Origin: CAZPMC01 sp964587755
GTDB taxonomy: Bacteria > Bacillota > Clostridia > Acetivibrionales > DTU013
NCBI GenBank assembly: GCA_964587755.1
Contig: CAZPMC010000020.1
Span: forward strand, 1 to 35,738
DNA length: 35,738 nucleotides
Direction of reading: 5' to 3'
The first letter of the stretch is position 1, and every line of letters begins with the position of its first letter. Below, in pieces: positions 1 to 8,307 of this stretch. A program made the translations under genes and the position numbers. The notes under the pieces are model-generated. The model was given only the letters and a program-made list of their open reading frames with translations. It ran no database searches and was not told the DNA's origin.

Positions 1-3000
1 CATAGAATACGGCAGTTGAATCAGGTCTTGTAATTGTCTTTGTTCCGACAACAGTTACAGTGGTGGAGAATGTTCCGTCCAGCACGGTTAGCATTACAGG
101 ATTGCCCTCATCGTCAACAACCGGTTCCCCATTTTCATCTGTTGCCTGAAGAGTAGCCGTATTGGGTATATTGGTAACCTTGTGCAGTGTTACTATTGCG
201 GAAGCGGGACGCTCATTAACCGGGTTGTCGCCGTCTTCCCAAATCTTTGTTACGGTAATGGTCCCTTTGGCATATGTGTTGGTAATAGATGCAGTTCCTT
301 CTCTAACCGCTGGGGACAGCACTATACCGCCTGTGCTTGAGTAGACGATATTGGATGTGTATTGAGCCAGCCTATTTGCGTCTTCGCCTTCTGCGGACTC
401 GACAACGGTGTAAACCGTACTGCCGTCAAGAGCTAAGCCTGTGAAGCTGTGAGTAAGGATACCTCCATCCTTTGGCAGTTCAACTGATTCCACAGTACTG
501 CCGTTTGCCAGTAAAGTCACTATTATTTTGGTGGGTCGTACAGCGGAAGGTTCAACTCCGCTTTCAACCCAAGTCTTTGTTATATTTATGGTACCTGTCG
601 GGTTGTTGAATACGTTTCTTACTTCAAAGCCTCTTGACCTTAATGAAGTGCCGCCGCTTGAGTCGAATTTTTTCAATTCGACCGGGGAGGAGTACATGAC
701 CGAATAATCTGGCAGAGTACTTGCTTCCTTTGCGATGTATGTTCCGAAATCCAAATCTTCAAATGTATGGCTCCATGGATTTTCATCATCCTGCGGGAAG
801 GTAACGGATTTTCCGGTTTCTTCGGATTGATTTGTTTCAGTATTCAGCTTGAGCACATTTATCGTAACGGATGTAGGTCTGAATCTATCATACCCCTCGC
901 CTTCGTTGATCCAACTCTTGGTCACAGTCAGGCTGCCTCTGGGCTCAACATATTTGTTTATGAAGGTGAGGGTATCAGTGCGTGAATCCGGTTGACTTGA
1001 AATAGTAGCTGTTTGTGTCCCATTAATGGCTGTATAGTCTAACGGGACAACTTCAGTAAATGTATATGTTCCGAAGATTTCTGTTTCAAAGACATTAGTG
1101 TAATTGCCATGTGCATCGGCAGCTACAATAAACTGTCCTGTTATGCCATTTGGCCCTTCATAATTGAAAACTACCTGTAGTGGCCTGTCGCCGGCTGCAT
1201 TATTGTCGTCGTCCCAAGCTTTGTTGATTGTAATTCTCCCCTTTGGGGTGTTGTATTTGTTTGTAATATTAATGGTCTTTTGCAGATTTTCGGCATCGAA
1301 TACGACATAAGCCGGGCTGTAGCTTGCTTCGTAATCATAGAGGACTGAAGATGTAGTATCCTCAAGAACTCTGTATTTGACTCCGAGATCCAATCCGTTG
1401 ATTGTAGCTGTCCACTGGTTCCCGGGATTCAGCTTGTGGCTTCCTTCTCCGACCTGCTCCCAATTGCCTTCAGAGATCTCTTTCTGAAGAATAAAGGATA
1501 CTTCATCCTGCGGCCCGCTGCCTGACCATGTCTTAGTAACGGTCAGGGTGCCTTTTGGATTGAATGTGTTTGTAAAAGTCGCAGAGCCGCTGGCAGTGGA
1601 AACGGTTCTTAAAAGAAGGACAGACTTTACTTTTTCATATGTCCAGAAGGAGTCTGGCTCTGACTCCATTTCTTGTGCATATATGGTTAAGTAGTTATTA
1701 ATGTTAAACTTTGAAAGTGGCAATGTAAGCTGAATAGTTCCGCTATTGCTTCCTTGCCCTTTAACTGTAATAGATAAGGGCGCAGCGTTGATAGGACTGC
1801 CTGGGTCGCCTTCATTGGGGTTGTTGTAGTAGAAGTTGTAGGTAAAGGTACGGTTTTCATCACTTACAGGACCGGCTACAGTTTTGGTTATAGTGATTTG
1901 TGAATCAACAACAGTGCTGCTGAGAGTAAGCCAACCCTTGTTTGAAAGCTCGAACTCTTTTTGCAGTCCATTGTAAAAATGATTCTCCTCTGCGATTGAG
2001 AAGGTTGCATTGGCGGAAGAATTTGTATAATATGTGCCGACGCCTGCTGAATCACTGATTTTGACTTGGAAGCTGACAGAGTTTACTTTAGTCGGATCGA
2101 CGGTAGTACTGTCGTAGGGCATTGTTTGGAAATCATCCCCTGATAAAACCCAGGTGATAGTATTTCCGTTCTGAGTTAAGCCCTCCGGCCAATCTCCGTA
2201 AACTTCAAAGCCGTCTCCGAGAACATCTGTAAAAACTACATCGCTGTAATTTTTTTGTTCAACATCATATGAAATTGGTTTTCTGGTTGTAAGCTTGGTT
2301 GCGATATCAACAAAGGCATTAAATATATCTTCATAGTCCGAGTCGGTTATTGTGCTGCCTTCGCTCCAGTATTGGTGTTCGAAGGGGACCTTGTCAATGA
2401 CCACATTTCGATACTCGGTACCTGTTTGGGTAACGTTGAAATAGCCGATTTTCCTTCTGGTTTGACCGCTGTTGTCTGTAAAAGTTTCGTTGAAAACATC
2501 CCCTTGTCTTACAGGTTCATTCCAGCTATCGTGAGGATAAGATGTCATACCGGAAAAGCTCTCCCATTCACCTGTAGCGGGGTTATATTGAGGAGCTTTA
2601 TAACCGGGGTTTCCGAACTGGGAACGTTGCCATTCGCCCCAAGTTCTACCACGATCATTACTTGTGCAGTAATACTGGACCACGCCTGTCCGGGTGGCCT
2701 CTCTTGTCTCGCCGGAGTAGGTTCTGGGGCTTGTGTTGGGTCTGTAGGCTTTGGTATTTTCATCTGTCGGCATGAGGGTAGCCACGGCGTATGCGTTGCT
2801 GCCGACTCCAAATCCTATGGTGTATATCTCAAGGCCTGGTATTGAATCCTTAGCATGCTTGGCTTGCGCTACAGTCTGCCAGACATAGTTTGCTCCTGAA
2901 GAGTTGCCTTGACCGCGACGAGTTGAATGATTCGTCACGCTTTCATAATAATAAGTAGGCTCGCCATCACTCATTAGAATAATGACAGGTTTTCTTGTTT

Positions 3001-3550
3001 TATCAGTTCTGCTGTTAATTTGATCTTGAGAAACAAAAAATGCATTTTGGATATTTGTACCGCCGCTAGCGCTAAGGCCAGTAATTTTGCCGTCAAGGGT
3101 ACTTTTATCACTTGTAAAGTCTTGATAAACCGATGCGTACTCATTGTACCGGACTAACGCTATACGGTTCCCATCGAATCCTAAAAGAATTTCTACTGCC
3201 TTTTTTGCTGCGCTTTTCATGTTGGAGAGTTTGGTACCGCTCATGGAGCCTGAGGTATCCAGAACCAGAACCACATCAAGGGGCTCAGGATTTACCTCCT
3301 CCGTAAGCTGATAATCCTGACCTATTGCCCTGAGCGTGACGGTAAATATTCCGTCACCGTCATAGACAACGCTTTTATCCGCCCAAACCTCACCGCTTTC
3401 TAATGAGTCGGGTAGCGGTGTGGGGTCGTCAGCGCCTGGATCTGTAATTGCTAAATCTGGCCCCACTGCAAAGAGGTTTGTGGGGATGGAGCCCAGAATT
3501 AGCAGAAATACTAGAATTAAAGAGAAAATTTGATTATATTTGATTTTCAC
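1..3550 (-). CDS. Large secreted vWA / Cna-B-repeat surface adhesin (pilus-tip-like), C-terminus outside window
   Basis: Open for about 1183 codons with no stop, cut by the left edge. The GTG at 3550 is chosen because AAAGGAG lies 9 nt upstream; the in-frame ATG at 3559 abuts that site. Residues 1-28 form a signal peptide (KIK, then a hydrophobic run ending LFA). A von Willebrand A domain begins near residue 92, with MIDAS motif DTSGS (98-102), then SGGTN and SDGEP. About 110 residues, rich in Trp/Tyr, separate the YTIGFGV strand from the last vWA helix (DIFNAFVDIA). From about residue 550 come a DUF7601-like domain and five Cna-B-like repeats starting near 667, 770, 870, 984 and 1096. These repeats carry the Lys (VTKTW type), Glu (e.g. 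YTFTE) and Asn (ITNKY type) of intramolecular isopeptide domains. The layout resembles sortase-anchored tip adhesins such as RrgA. An LPXTG-type signal would lie beyond the window, so wall anchoring is inferred. Confidence 0.9.
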   Translation of the reverse strand, partial: MKIKYNQIFSLILVFLLILGSIPTNLFAVGPDLAITDPGADDPTPLPDSLESGEVWADKSVVYDGDGIFTVTLRAIGQDYQLTEEVNPEPLDVVLVLDTSGSMSGTKLSNMKSAAKKAVEILLGFDGNRIALVRYNEYASVYQDFTSDKSTLDGKITGLSASGGTNIQNAFFVSQDQINSRTDKTRKPVIILMSDGEPTYYYESVTNHSTRRGQGNSSGANYVWQTVAQAKHAKDSIPGLEIYTIGFGVGSNAYAVATLMPTDENTKAYRPNTSPRTYSGETREATRTGVVQYYCTSNDRGRTWGEWQRSQFGNPGYKAPQYNPATGEWESFSGMTSYPHDSWNEPVRQGDVFNETFTDNSGQTRRKIGYFNVTQTGTEYRNVVIDKVPFEHQYWSEGSTITDSDYEDIFNAFVDIATKLTTRKPISYDVEQKNYSDVVFTDVLGDGFEVYGDWPEGLTQNGNTITWVLSGDDFQTMPYDSTTVDPTKVNSVSFQVKISDSAGVGTYYTNSSANATFSIAEENHFYNGLQKEFELSNKGWLTLSSTVVDSQITITKTVAGPVSDENRTFTYNFYYNNPNEGDPGSPINAAPLSITVKGQGSNSGTIQLTLPLSKFNINNYLTIYAQEMESEPDSFWTYEKVKSVLLLRTVSTASGSATFTNTFNPKGTLTVTKTWSGSGPQDEVSFILQKEISEGNWEQVGEGSHKLNPGNQWTATINGLDLGVKYRVLEDTTSSVLYDYEASYSPAYVVFDAENLQKTINITNKYNTPKGRITINKAWDDDNNAAGDRPLQVVFNYEGPNGITGQFIVAADAHGNYTNVFETEIFGTYTFTEVVPLDYTAINGTQTATISSQPDSRTDTLTFINKYVEPRGSLTVTKSWINEGEGYDRFRPTSVTINVLKLNTETNQSEETGKSVTFPQDDENPWSHTFEDLDFGTYIAKEASTLPDYSVMYSSPVELKKFDSSGGTSLRSRGFEVRNVFNNPTGTINITKTWVESGVEPSAVRPTKIIVTLLANGSTVESVELPKDGGILTHSFTGLALDGSTVYTVVESAEGEDANRLAQYTSNIVYSSTGGIVLSPAVREGTASITNTYAKGTITVTKIWEDGDNPVNERPASAIVTLHKVTNIPNTATLQATDENGEPVVDDEGNPVMLTVLDGTFSTTVTVVGTKTITRPDSTAVFY

Positions 3551-3569
3551 TACGTTCATCTCCTTTCAT

Positions 3570-3618
3570 GGTTGCTATTTCAGTTAAAATACAAATTTTG
3601 CATACTCAAATGGCAACC
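3570..3618 (-). promoter_or_regulatory. Competing hairpin: probable expression platform of the riboswitch
   Basis: The 11-mers at 3608-3618 and 3570-3580 are inverted repeats matching at 10 of 11 positions (GGUUGCCAUUU with AAAUAGCAACC on the transcript). The first arm contains the UUGCC that closes P1 of the c-di-GMP aptamer. The second arm ends about 3 nt before the AAAGGAG ribosome binding site. The two structures therefore cannot coexist. No U-tract follows, so control of translation rather than termination is inferred. The simplest reading is that ligand binding frees the region beside the ribosome binding site and turns the adhesin on. Confidence 0.65.
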
Positions 3619-3714
3619 AGACGACCGTAGCTATTATAAGTATCTGAAGGAACATATAATACGCATTAGGCTCTTGGCTTTGTGCCCCCACCTTTCGGTG
3701 AGTTTACCCTTAAC
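3607..3714 (-). promoter_or_regulatory. Cyclic di-GMP-I (GEMM-I) riboswitch upstream of the adhesin
   Basis: Read on the minus strand, this leader contains the hallmarks of the GEMM-I aptamer in order. GGUAA is the P1 5' strand. A six-pair stem is capped by a GAAA tetraloop (CACC GAAA GGUG core), followed by the near-invariant CAAAGCC. GCCUAA and a later CUACGG form the tetraloop-receptor side of a second stem, extended by UAUUAUA/UAUAAUA. UUGCC is the P1 3' strand. P1 pairs as GGUAA with UUGCC. It lies about 57-165 nt upstream of the adhesin GTG on the same strand. Known c-di-GMP-I riboswitches often control adhesin, pilus and motility genes in clostridia. The class assignment rests on visible motifs; ligand binding is not shown. 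Confidence 0.9.
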
Positions 3715-3737
3715 ATTTTTGTCTTTTGTATAAAATT

Positions 3738-3766
3738 TAAATAAAACGGATCCTGCCTCCTTTCAA
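3738..3766 (-). promoter_or_regulatory. Candidate sigma-A promoter for the riboswitch/adhesin transcript
   Basis: On the minus strand TTGAAA (3766-3761) is followed after 17 nt by TATTTA (3743-3738). Transcription would start near 3730, about 16 nt before the aptamer. The -35 box is good and the -10 box is poor, so this is only a candidate. The rest of 3767-3900 is AT-rich and shows no gene. Confidence 0.35.
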
Positions 3767-3901
3767 TTATATGGTAAATTAATTAGTATTTTACATTATA
3801 CCACTAATTGGAAGAGTTTTAAACATTAATTAAAAAATATTCCAAAAATATACAATATATTCTTAAATTCTATGTTGTAAAAATGGCTAATGGGAAAAAC
3901 C

Positions 3902-3930
3902 TTTCTTTTAGTTTTGAAATGACGTATAAT
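3902..3930 (+). promoter_or_regulatory. Candidate promoter for the M50B-like gene
   Basis: A perfect TATAAT at 3925-3930 lies 32 nt upstream of the ATG at 3963. The matching -35 region (TTTCTT, 17 nt upstream) is weak. A GGAGG sits just before the ATG. Confidence 0.4.
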
Positions 3931-3962
3931 TTTGGTGCGGGTTTAATTATTCGGAGGTCAGC

Positions 3963-4673
3963 ATGAAGCAAACAGGAAGGTATTTACTTATTCTAACTGG
4001 GGTTATAGTGTTATGGAGAACCGCTATCATTAAGCCATTGAAAATATTCGCTGTTTTTTTACATGAGCTTGGGCACTCACTTATGGCTGTAATATTCGGT
4101 AACGGGATACAGGGTTTCAGGATTAATCTGGACGAGAGCGGATATGCCATCACAATGCCAAAAGGCGCATTTTCATCATTTATGATTGCAAACGGCGGCT
4201 ACTTAGGTAGTGTGCTTTTTGCACTGCTTATATTAAACCTGAAGAAAACATCGTTTAAAAAATACATATTGGGTGCATCGGCAATATTACTTCTTGGATT
4301 CTCAATAGCATATGGGAAATCTTTTTTTACAGTTATTTATGCAGCAATATTTGCAGGTGTTGTCTTAATTCTATATATGCTTCACAATGAAAGGCTTAAC
4401 GACTGGGTTATCGACATTATCGGAATTTCAAGCGCAGCTTATGCGGTATATGATACCTTTGTGGATACAATTTTGCTGCAGTTAAATCAATGGGTTCATT
4501 TATTAAATGGGTGGAAAACCGACCAGCCGGTTACTGATGCAGTTCGGCTTCAGAATATGACAGGAGTGCCTGCCATAGTTTGGGGAATAATATGGTTTAT
4601 TATTGCATGCCTTGCACTATATTCAACGATTATAAAAGGTGGAGGGAGAAGAAGAACCGCAAAAAGATCCTAA
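3963..4673 (+). CDS. M50B-like membrane metalloprotease
   Basis: A 236-residue integral membrane protein. HELGH at residues 34-38 lies inside the first hydrophobic region, the zinc-binding motif of M50 site-2-type proteases. About five more hydrophobic segments follow, and the motif YDTFVD could supply a third metal ligand. The C-terminus is a basic tail (GGGRRRTAKRS). Length and motif fit the small M50B family rather than SpoIVFB or RseP, since no PDZ or CBS domain is present. The start has GGAGG 6 nt upstream. It ends 13 nt before the ligA start and may be co-transcribed with it, with no evident functional link. Substrate unknown. Confidence 0.75.
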   Translation: MKQTGRYLLILTGVIVLWRTAIIKPLKIFAVFLHELGHSLMAVIFGNGIQGFRINLDESGYAITMPKGAFSSFMIANGGYLGSVLFALLILNLKKTSFKKYILGASAILLLGFSIAYGKSFFTVIYAAIFAGVVLILYMLHNERLNDWVIDIIGISSAAYAVYDTFVDTILLQLNQWVHLLNGWKTDQPVTDAVRLQNMTGVPAIVWGIIWFIIACLALYSTIIKGGGRRRTAKRS

Positions 4674-4686
4674 GGGAGGGACATAT

Positions 4687-6678
4687 TTGGACGCTGAAAA
4701 GAGAATTGCCGAGCTTAGAAAAATAATAAATTATCACGATATTAAATATTATGTTGAGGACAACCCTGAAATTTCCGATTTCGAATATGATGCCCTGTAC
4801 GGGGAGTTGTTCGGACTTGAAGAAAAACATCCTGAGCTTATAACCCCGGATTCACCGACACAAAGGGTTGGCGGCCGTGTACTTGAAGGCTTCGAAAAAG
4901 TAGAGCATTCGGTACAGATGCAAAGCCTAACTGATGTATTCAACCGGGATGAAGTTATTGCATTTGACCGGAGGGTCAGAGAGACTCTTGGTGACAATGT
5001 GGAATATGTAGTTGAGAAGAAAATTGACGGTTTGTCTGTTTCATTGGAATACATAAACGGCATATTTACAAGGGGTTCTACAAGAGGCGACGGGTTTATA
5101 GGGGAAGATGTGACACAAAACCTCAGGACAATAAAGTCCATACCTCTTGTTCTAAACGAAAGTATTCCCCTTTTAGTGGTCAGGGGAGAGGTGTTCATTT
5201 CAAAAAAGGACTTCATAGAAATAAATGAAGAACAGGAAGAAAGCGAACAGCCTCTGTTTGCAAATCCCCGTAATGCAGCGGCAGGGTCCTTGCGCCAGCT
5301 TGATCCTAAAATAGCTGCTAAAAGAAGACTGGATATATTTGTTTTTAACATACAAAGAATTGAGGGAAGAACAGTCTCGTCTCACTCCGAATCCCTGGAA
5401 CTGATTAAGAGCTTAGGATTTAAGGTTATTCCGGATTTTAAGGTATGCTCAAGTATAGATGAGGTACTCAAAGAAATAGACAATATAGGTGAGACCAGAG
5501 GTGACCTTGATTATGAGATTGACGGTGCCGTAGTTAAGGTAAACCACCTGGCACAAAGACAGCTTTTGGGAAGTACGGCCAAGACTCCGAAATGGGCTGT
5601 TGCGTACAAATACCCTGCGGAGAAAAAACAGACCGTATTAAAAGATATCTGGGTAAACGTAGGCCGTACAGGAGTGCTGACGCCAAACGCGGTTCTCGAG
5701 CCTGTCAGGCTTGCCGGCACAACAGTCAGCAGGGCAACACTTCACAATATGGATTACATAAAGGATAAGGATATTCTTATTGGTGATACGGTAATAGTTC
5801 AAAAGGCGGGGGAGATTATCCCCGAGGTCTTGGAGGTTGTAAAGGAAAAAAGGACAGGGGCTGAAAGAGAATTTATTATGCCTGATAAATGCCCTGTGTG
5901 CGGAGCAGATGTAATCAGGGAGGAAGGACAGGCTGCCTTCCGCTGTGTAGGAATTGAGTGTCCTGCCCAATTATCCCGCAGAGTCATACACTTTGCATCA
6001 CGGGATGCAATGAACATTGAAGGTATGGGGCCGGCAATGGTAAAGCTGTTGCTGGAGAATGGCTTTATTCAGGGCGTGGCCGATTTATATTATCTTTCCG
6101 GCCATAAAGATGATCTGATGAAGCTTGAAAGAATGGGCAAAAAGTCTGTTGAAAACCTGTTGTCATCTATTGAAAAATCAAAGCAAAACGATATAGACAG
6201 GCTTATATACGGCTTTGGAATAAGAAATATTGGCCTTAGGGCTTCAAAGCTATTAGCAGAGAGATTTGATTCGGTTGATGCTCTAAGACAAGCCAGTGTT
6301 GAGGAAATAATTAAAATTGATGAATTCGGTGAGATTTCTGCACTGAGTATTGTCGAGTTTTTTAAGCAGGAGCAGACTGAAGATACATTAAATAAGCTTA
6401 AAGAGGCAGGTGTGAACCTGGTCAGAAAAGCGAAAAGCCAGATAAGAGACAACCGATTTGAAGGCCTTACCTTTGTACTGACGGGTACTCTTCCCACGTA
6501 TTCGAGGCAAGAGGCAACAGCCATCATTGAAAGCTTTGCAGGCAAGGCCTCAGGAAGCGTCTCAAAGAAAACCGACTTCGTACTGGCAGGTGACGAAGCC
6601 GGAAGTAAGCTTGAGAAAGCAAAACAATTAGGTATTAAAATAATAGACGAGGAAGAGTTTAAGAAAATGATTCTTTAA
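4687..6678 (+). CDS. ligA: NAD-dependent DNA ligase LigA
   Basis: Seals 5'-phosphate/3'-hydroxyl nicks in DNA using NAD+, in replication and repair. The chosen start is TTG at 4687: GGAGG at 4675-4679 gives a 7-nt spacing, and the N-terminus then aligns with family members. An in-frame GTG at 4639 would overlap the preceding gene. Product 663 residues, normal for the family. Visible parts: the Ia domain (YYVEDNPEISDFEYD), adenylated lysine K112 in KIDG, the OB region (GRTGVLTP), a four-Cys zinc finger (C402, C405, C420, C425), helix-hairpin-helix repeats, and a C-terminal BRCT domain (about 588-663). Its last 20 nt overlap the convergent gltX. Confidence 0.98.
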   Translation: MDAEKRIAELRKIINYHDIKYYVEDNPEISDFEYDALYGELFGLEEKHPELITPDSPTQRVGGRVLEGFEKVEHSVQMQSLTDVFNRDEVIAFDRRVRETLGDNVEYVVEKKIDGLSVSLEYINGIFTRGSTRGDGFIGEDVTQNLRTIKSIPLVLNESIPLLVVRGEVFISKKDFIEINEEQEESEQPLFANPRNAAAGSLRQLDPKIAAKRRLDIFVFNIQRIEGRTVSSHSESLELIKSLGFKVIPDFKVCSSIDEVLKEIDNIGETRGDLDYEIDGAVVKVNHLAQRQLLGSTAKTPKWAVAYKYPAEKKQTVLKDIWVNVGRTGVLTPNAVLEPVRLAGTTVSRATLHNMDYIKDKDILIGDTVIVQKAGEIIPEVLEVVKEKRTGAEREFIMPDKCPVCGADVIREEGQAAFRCVGIECPAQLSRRVIHFASRDAMNIEGMGPAMVKLLLENGFIQGVADLYYLSGHKDDLMKLERMGKKSVENLLSSIEKSKQNDIDRLIYGFGIRNIGLRASKLLAERFDSVDALRQASVEEIIKIDEFGEISALSIVEFFKQEQTEDTLNKLKEAGVNLVRKAKSQIRDNRFEGLTFVLTGTLPTYSRQEATAIIESFAGKASGSVSKKTDFVLAGDEAGSKLEKAKQLGIKIIDEEEFKKMIL

Positions 6679-8122
6679 GCTTATCTATTCCGATACGAAT
6701 CCTTCTCAGGGTTTCATCCTTACCTAGAATCTCTGCAAGCTCGGTTGCACCGCCGGGTGTTACAGCTTTGCCTGAAACTGCTGTTCGTACCGGCCATAAA
6801 AGCTGGCTGTTTTTCACTCCAATGATCTGTGCAAATTCAGTAAGCTTACTGTATATTGCGCTGCTTTCCCATTGGTCTATTTCCTCCAAAACAGGCAGTA
6901 CTTTCTGCAAATTTTCTAAAGAGTTTTGCTGTGTAGTCTTCATTTTCTTATGCACATACAATGCCAAATCGTATTCCGGAAGCTCTATAAGAAAATCGAT
7001 TGTATCAGGTATTGTTGTCAGCACTTCAGTTCTTGGCTGCAAAAGTTTGCTGACCTTAAGAAGGTCAATACCAGAAGAAATAAGCTCCTTGCTGTAGTAA
7101 GGCAGAGCAATTTTATGAAAATCCCCGACGGTCATTTTGCGGACATATTCTCCGTTCATCCAGGTGAGCTTGTTAATATCAAATACGGCAGGTGATTTAC
7201 TTATACCCTGGATGTCAAAGGCTTTGGTAAGCTCTTCAAGAGAAAATATTTCCTGCTCCGTGCCAGGGCTCCACCCAAGTAATGCAACGAAATTGATTAC
7301 AGCCTCAACAAGATATCCCATGGATATTAAATCCTCAAAGGAAGGGTCGCCTGCGCGCTTTGACATTTTGCCCCCGTCGGGCTTTATTATTGTTGACACA
7401 TGAATATAGGTGGGTATTTCCCAGCCGAAGGCCTTATATAAAAGGTTGTATTTCGGTGTTGAGGAAAGGTACTCATTTCCTCTTACGACATGTGTAATAT
7501 TCATTAAATGGTCGTCTATAACGTTAGCAAAATTGTATGTTGGCAGTCCGTCGGATTTAATCAAAATCTGGTCCTCAAGCTCGCTGTTGTCAACTGTAAT
7601 TGTCCCGTAGACAGCATCTTCAAAGGATGTACTGCCAGAATCGGGCATCTTCTGACGGATAACGAAAGGCTCTCCGGCGGAAAGCTTCTCTTCAACCTCC
7701 TGCCTGCTTAAGCCCAGGCAGTGACGGTCATATCTATATGTAGTACCTTTTTTTTCGAGCTCCTCTTTCAATGAAGAAAGCCGCTCCTTTGAGCAGAAGC
7801 AATAATAGGCTTCGCCTGAGTCCACCAGCTTCTTTGCATATTCCATATACGAGTCCTTACGCTCACTTTGTATATATGGGCCATAGGGACCGCCGATATC
7901 AGGACCCTCATCGTGTTTGAGACCGGCAATTTTCAATGTGTTGTATATAACCTCGGTGGCACCTTCCACATACCTTTCTTGATCCGTGTCCTCTATTCTC
8001 AGAATAAATTTGCCCTTATTCTTCTTTGCAATCAGGTACTCATACAGTGCTGTTCTTAAGTTGCCGATGTGCATATATCCAGTCGGACTCGGCGCAAATC
8101 TTGTTCTGACTTCCTTTGCCAT
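6659..8122 (-). CDS. gltX: Glutamyl-tRNA synthetase
   Basis: Charges tRNA-Glu, and possibly tRNA-Gln where no GlnRS exists; the sequence does not tell which. The class I signatures are HIGN at 18-21 (after APSPTG) and KMSKR at 252-256. C108, C110 and H134/C135 resemble the zinc-binding knob of many GluRS enzymes. The start at 8122 (ATGGCAAAG) has GGGAG 8 nt upstream. The in-frame ATG at 8149 is rejected because the promoter at 8153-8181 predicts a transcript starting near 8146. Product 487 residues. Converges on ligA with a 20-nt overlap of coding ends and no obvious terminator between them. Confidence 0.97.
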   Translation of the reverse strand: MAKEVRTRFAPSPTGYMHIGNLRTALYEYLIAKKNKGKFILRIEDTDQERYVEGATEVIYNTLKIAGLKHDEGPDIGGPYGPYIQSERKDSYMEYAKKLVDSGEAYYCFCSKERLSSLKEELEKKGTTYRYDRHCLGLSRQEVEEKLSAGEPFVIRQKMPDSGSTSFEDAVYGTITVDNSELEDQILIKSDGLPTYNFANVIDDHLMNITHVVRGNEYLSSTPKYNLLYKAFGWEIPTYIHVSTIIKPDGGKMSKRAGDPSFEDLISMGYLVEAVINFVALLGWSPGTEQEIFSLEELTKAFDIQGISKSPAVFDINKLTWMNGEYVRKMTVGDFHKIALPYYSKELISSGIDLLKVSKLLQPRTEVLTTIPDTIDFLIELPEYDLALYVHKKMKTTQQNSLENLQKVLPVLEEIDQWESSAIYSKLTEFAQIIGVKNSQLLWPVRTAVSGKAVTPGGATELAEILGKDETLRRIRIGIDKLKESFS

Positions 8123-8152
8123 GTTAAAATCTCCCTTACTTTTATTCATCTG

Positions 8153-8181
8153 ATTATATTATTTACAATAATATTAGTCAA
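8153..8181 (-). promoter_or_regulatory. Strong sigma-A promoter of gltX
   Basis: On the minus strand TTGACT (8181-8176) and a perfect TATAAT (8158-8153) are separated by exactly 17 nt. The predicted start of transcription is about 8146, leaving a leader of roughly 24 nt before the gltX ATG at 8122. No T-box features are seen in this short leader. Confidence 0.85.
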
Positions 8182-8307
8182 GGACTGATATAGAGCGCTT
8201 TTAGAAGCCTTGAGGGAAAATACGAGTTGTATTTATGGTGTGGATGGAATAAAATATTGACGAATGCAAGCATATTCAGTTGCAGAAATTACAAGGAAGT
8301 GTAAAAA

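Noticed and set aside
2372..2845. 157-codon open frame on the plus strand
   Set aside because: It is antisense to the vWA region of the adhesin, whose frame has signal peptide, MIDAS and repeats.
4749..5351. 200-codon open frame on the minus strand
   Set aside because: Antisense to the adenylation domain of ligA; Ser-rich shadow frame with no recognisable domain.
8123..8307. T-box leader for gltX or cobalamin riboswitch for cobT
   Set aside because: The gltX leader is only about 24 nt by its promoter, and none of the cobalamin-riboswitch conserved elements are present in the remaining gap.
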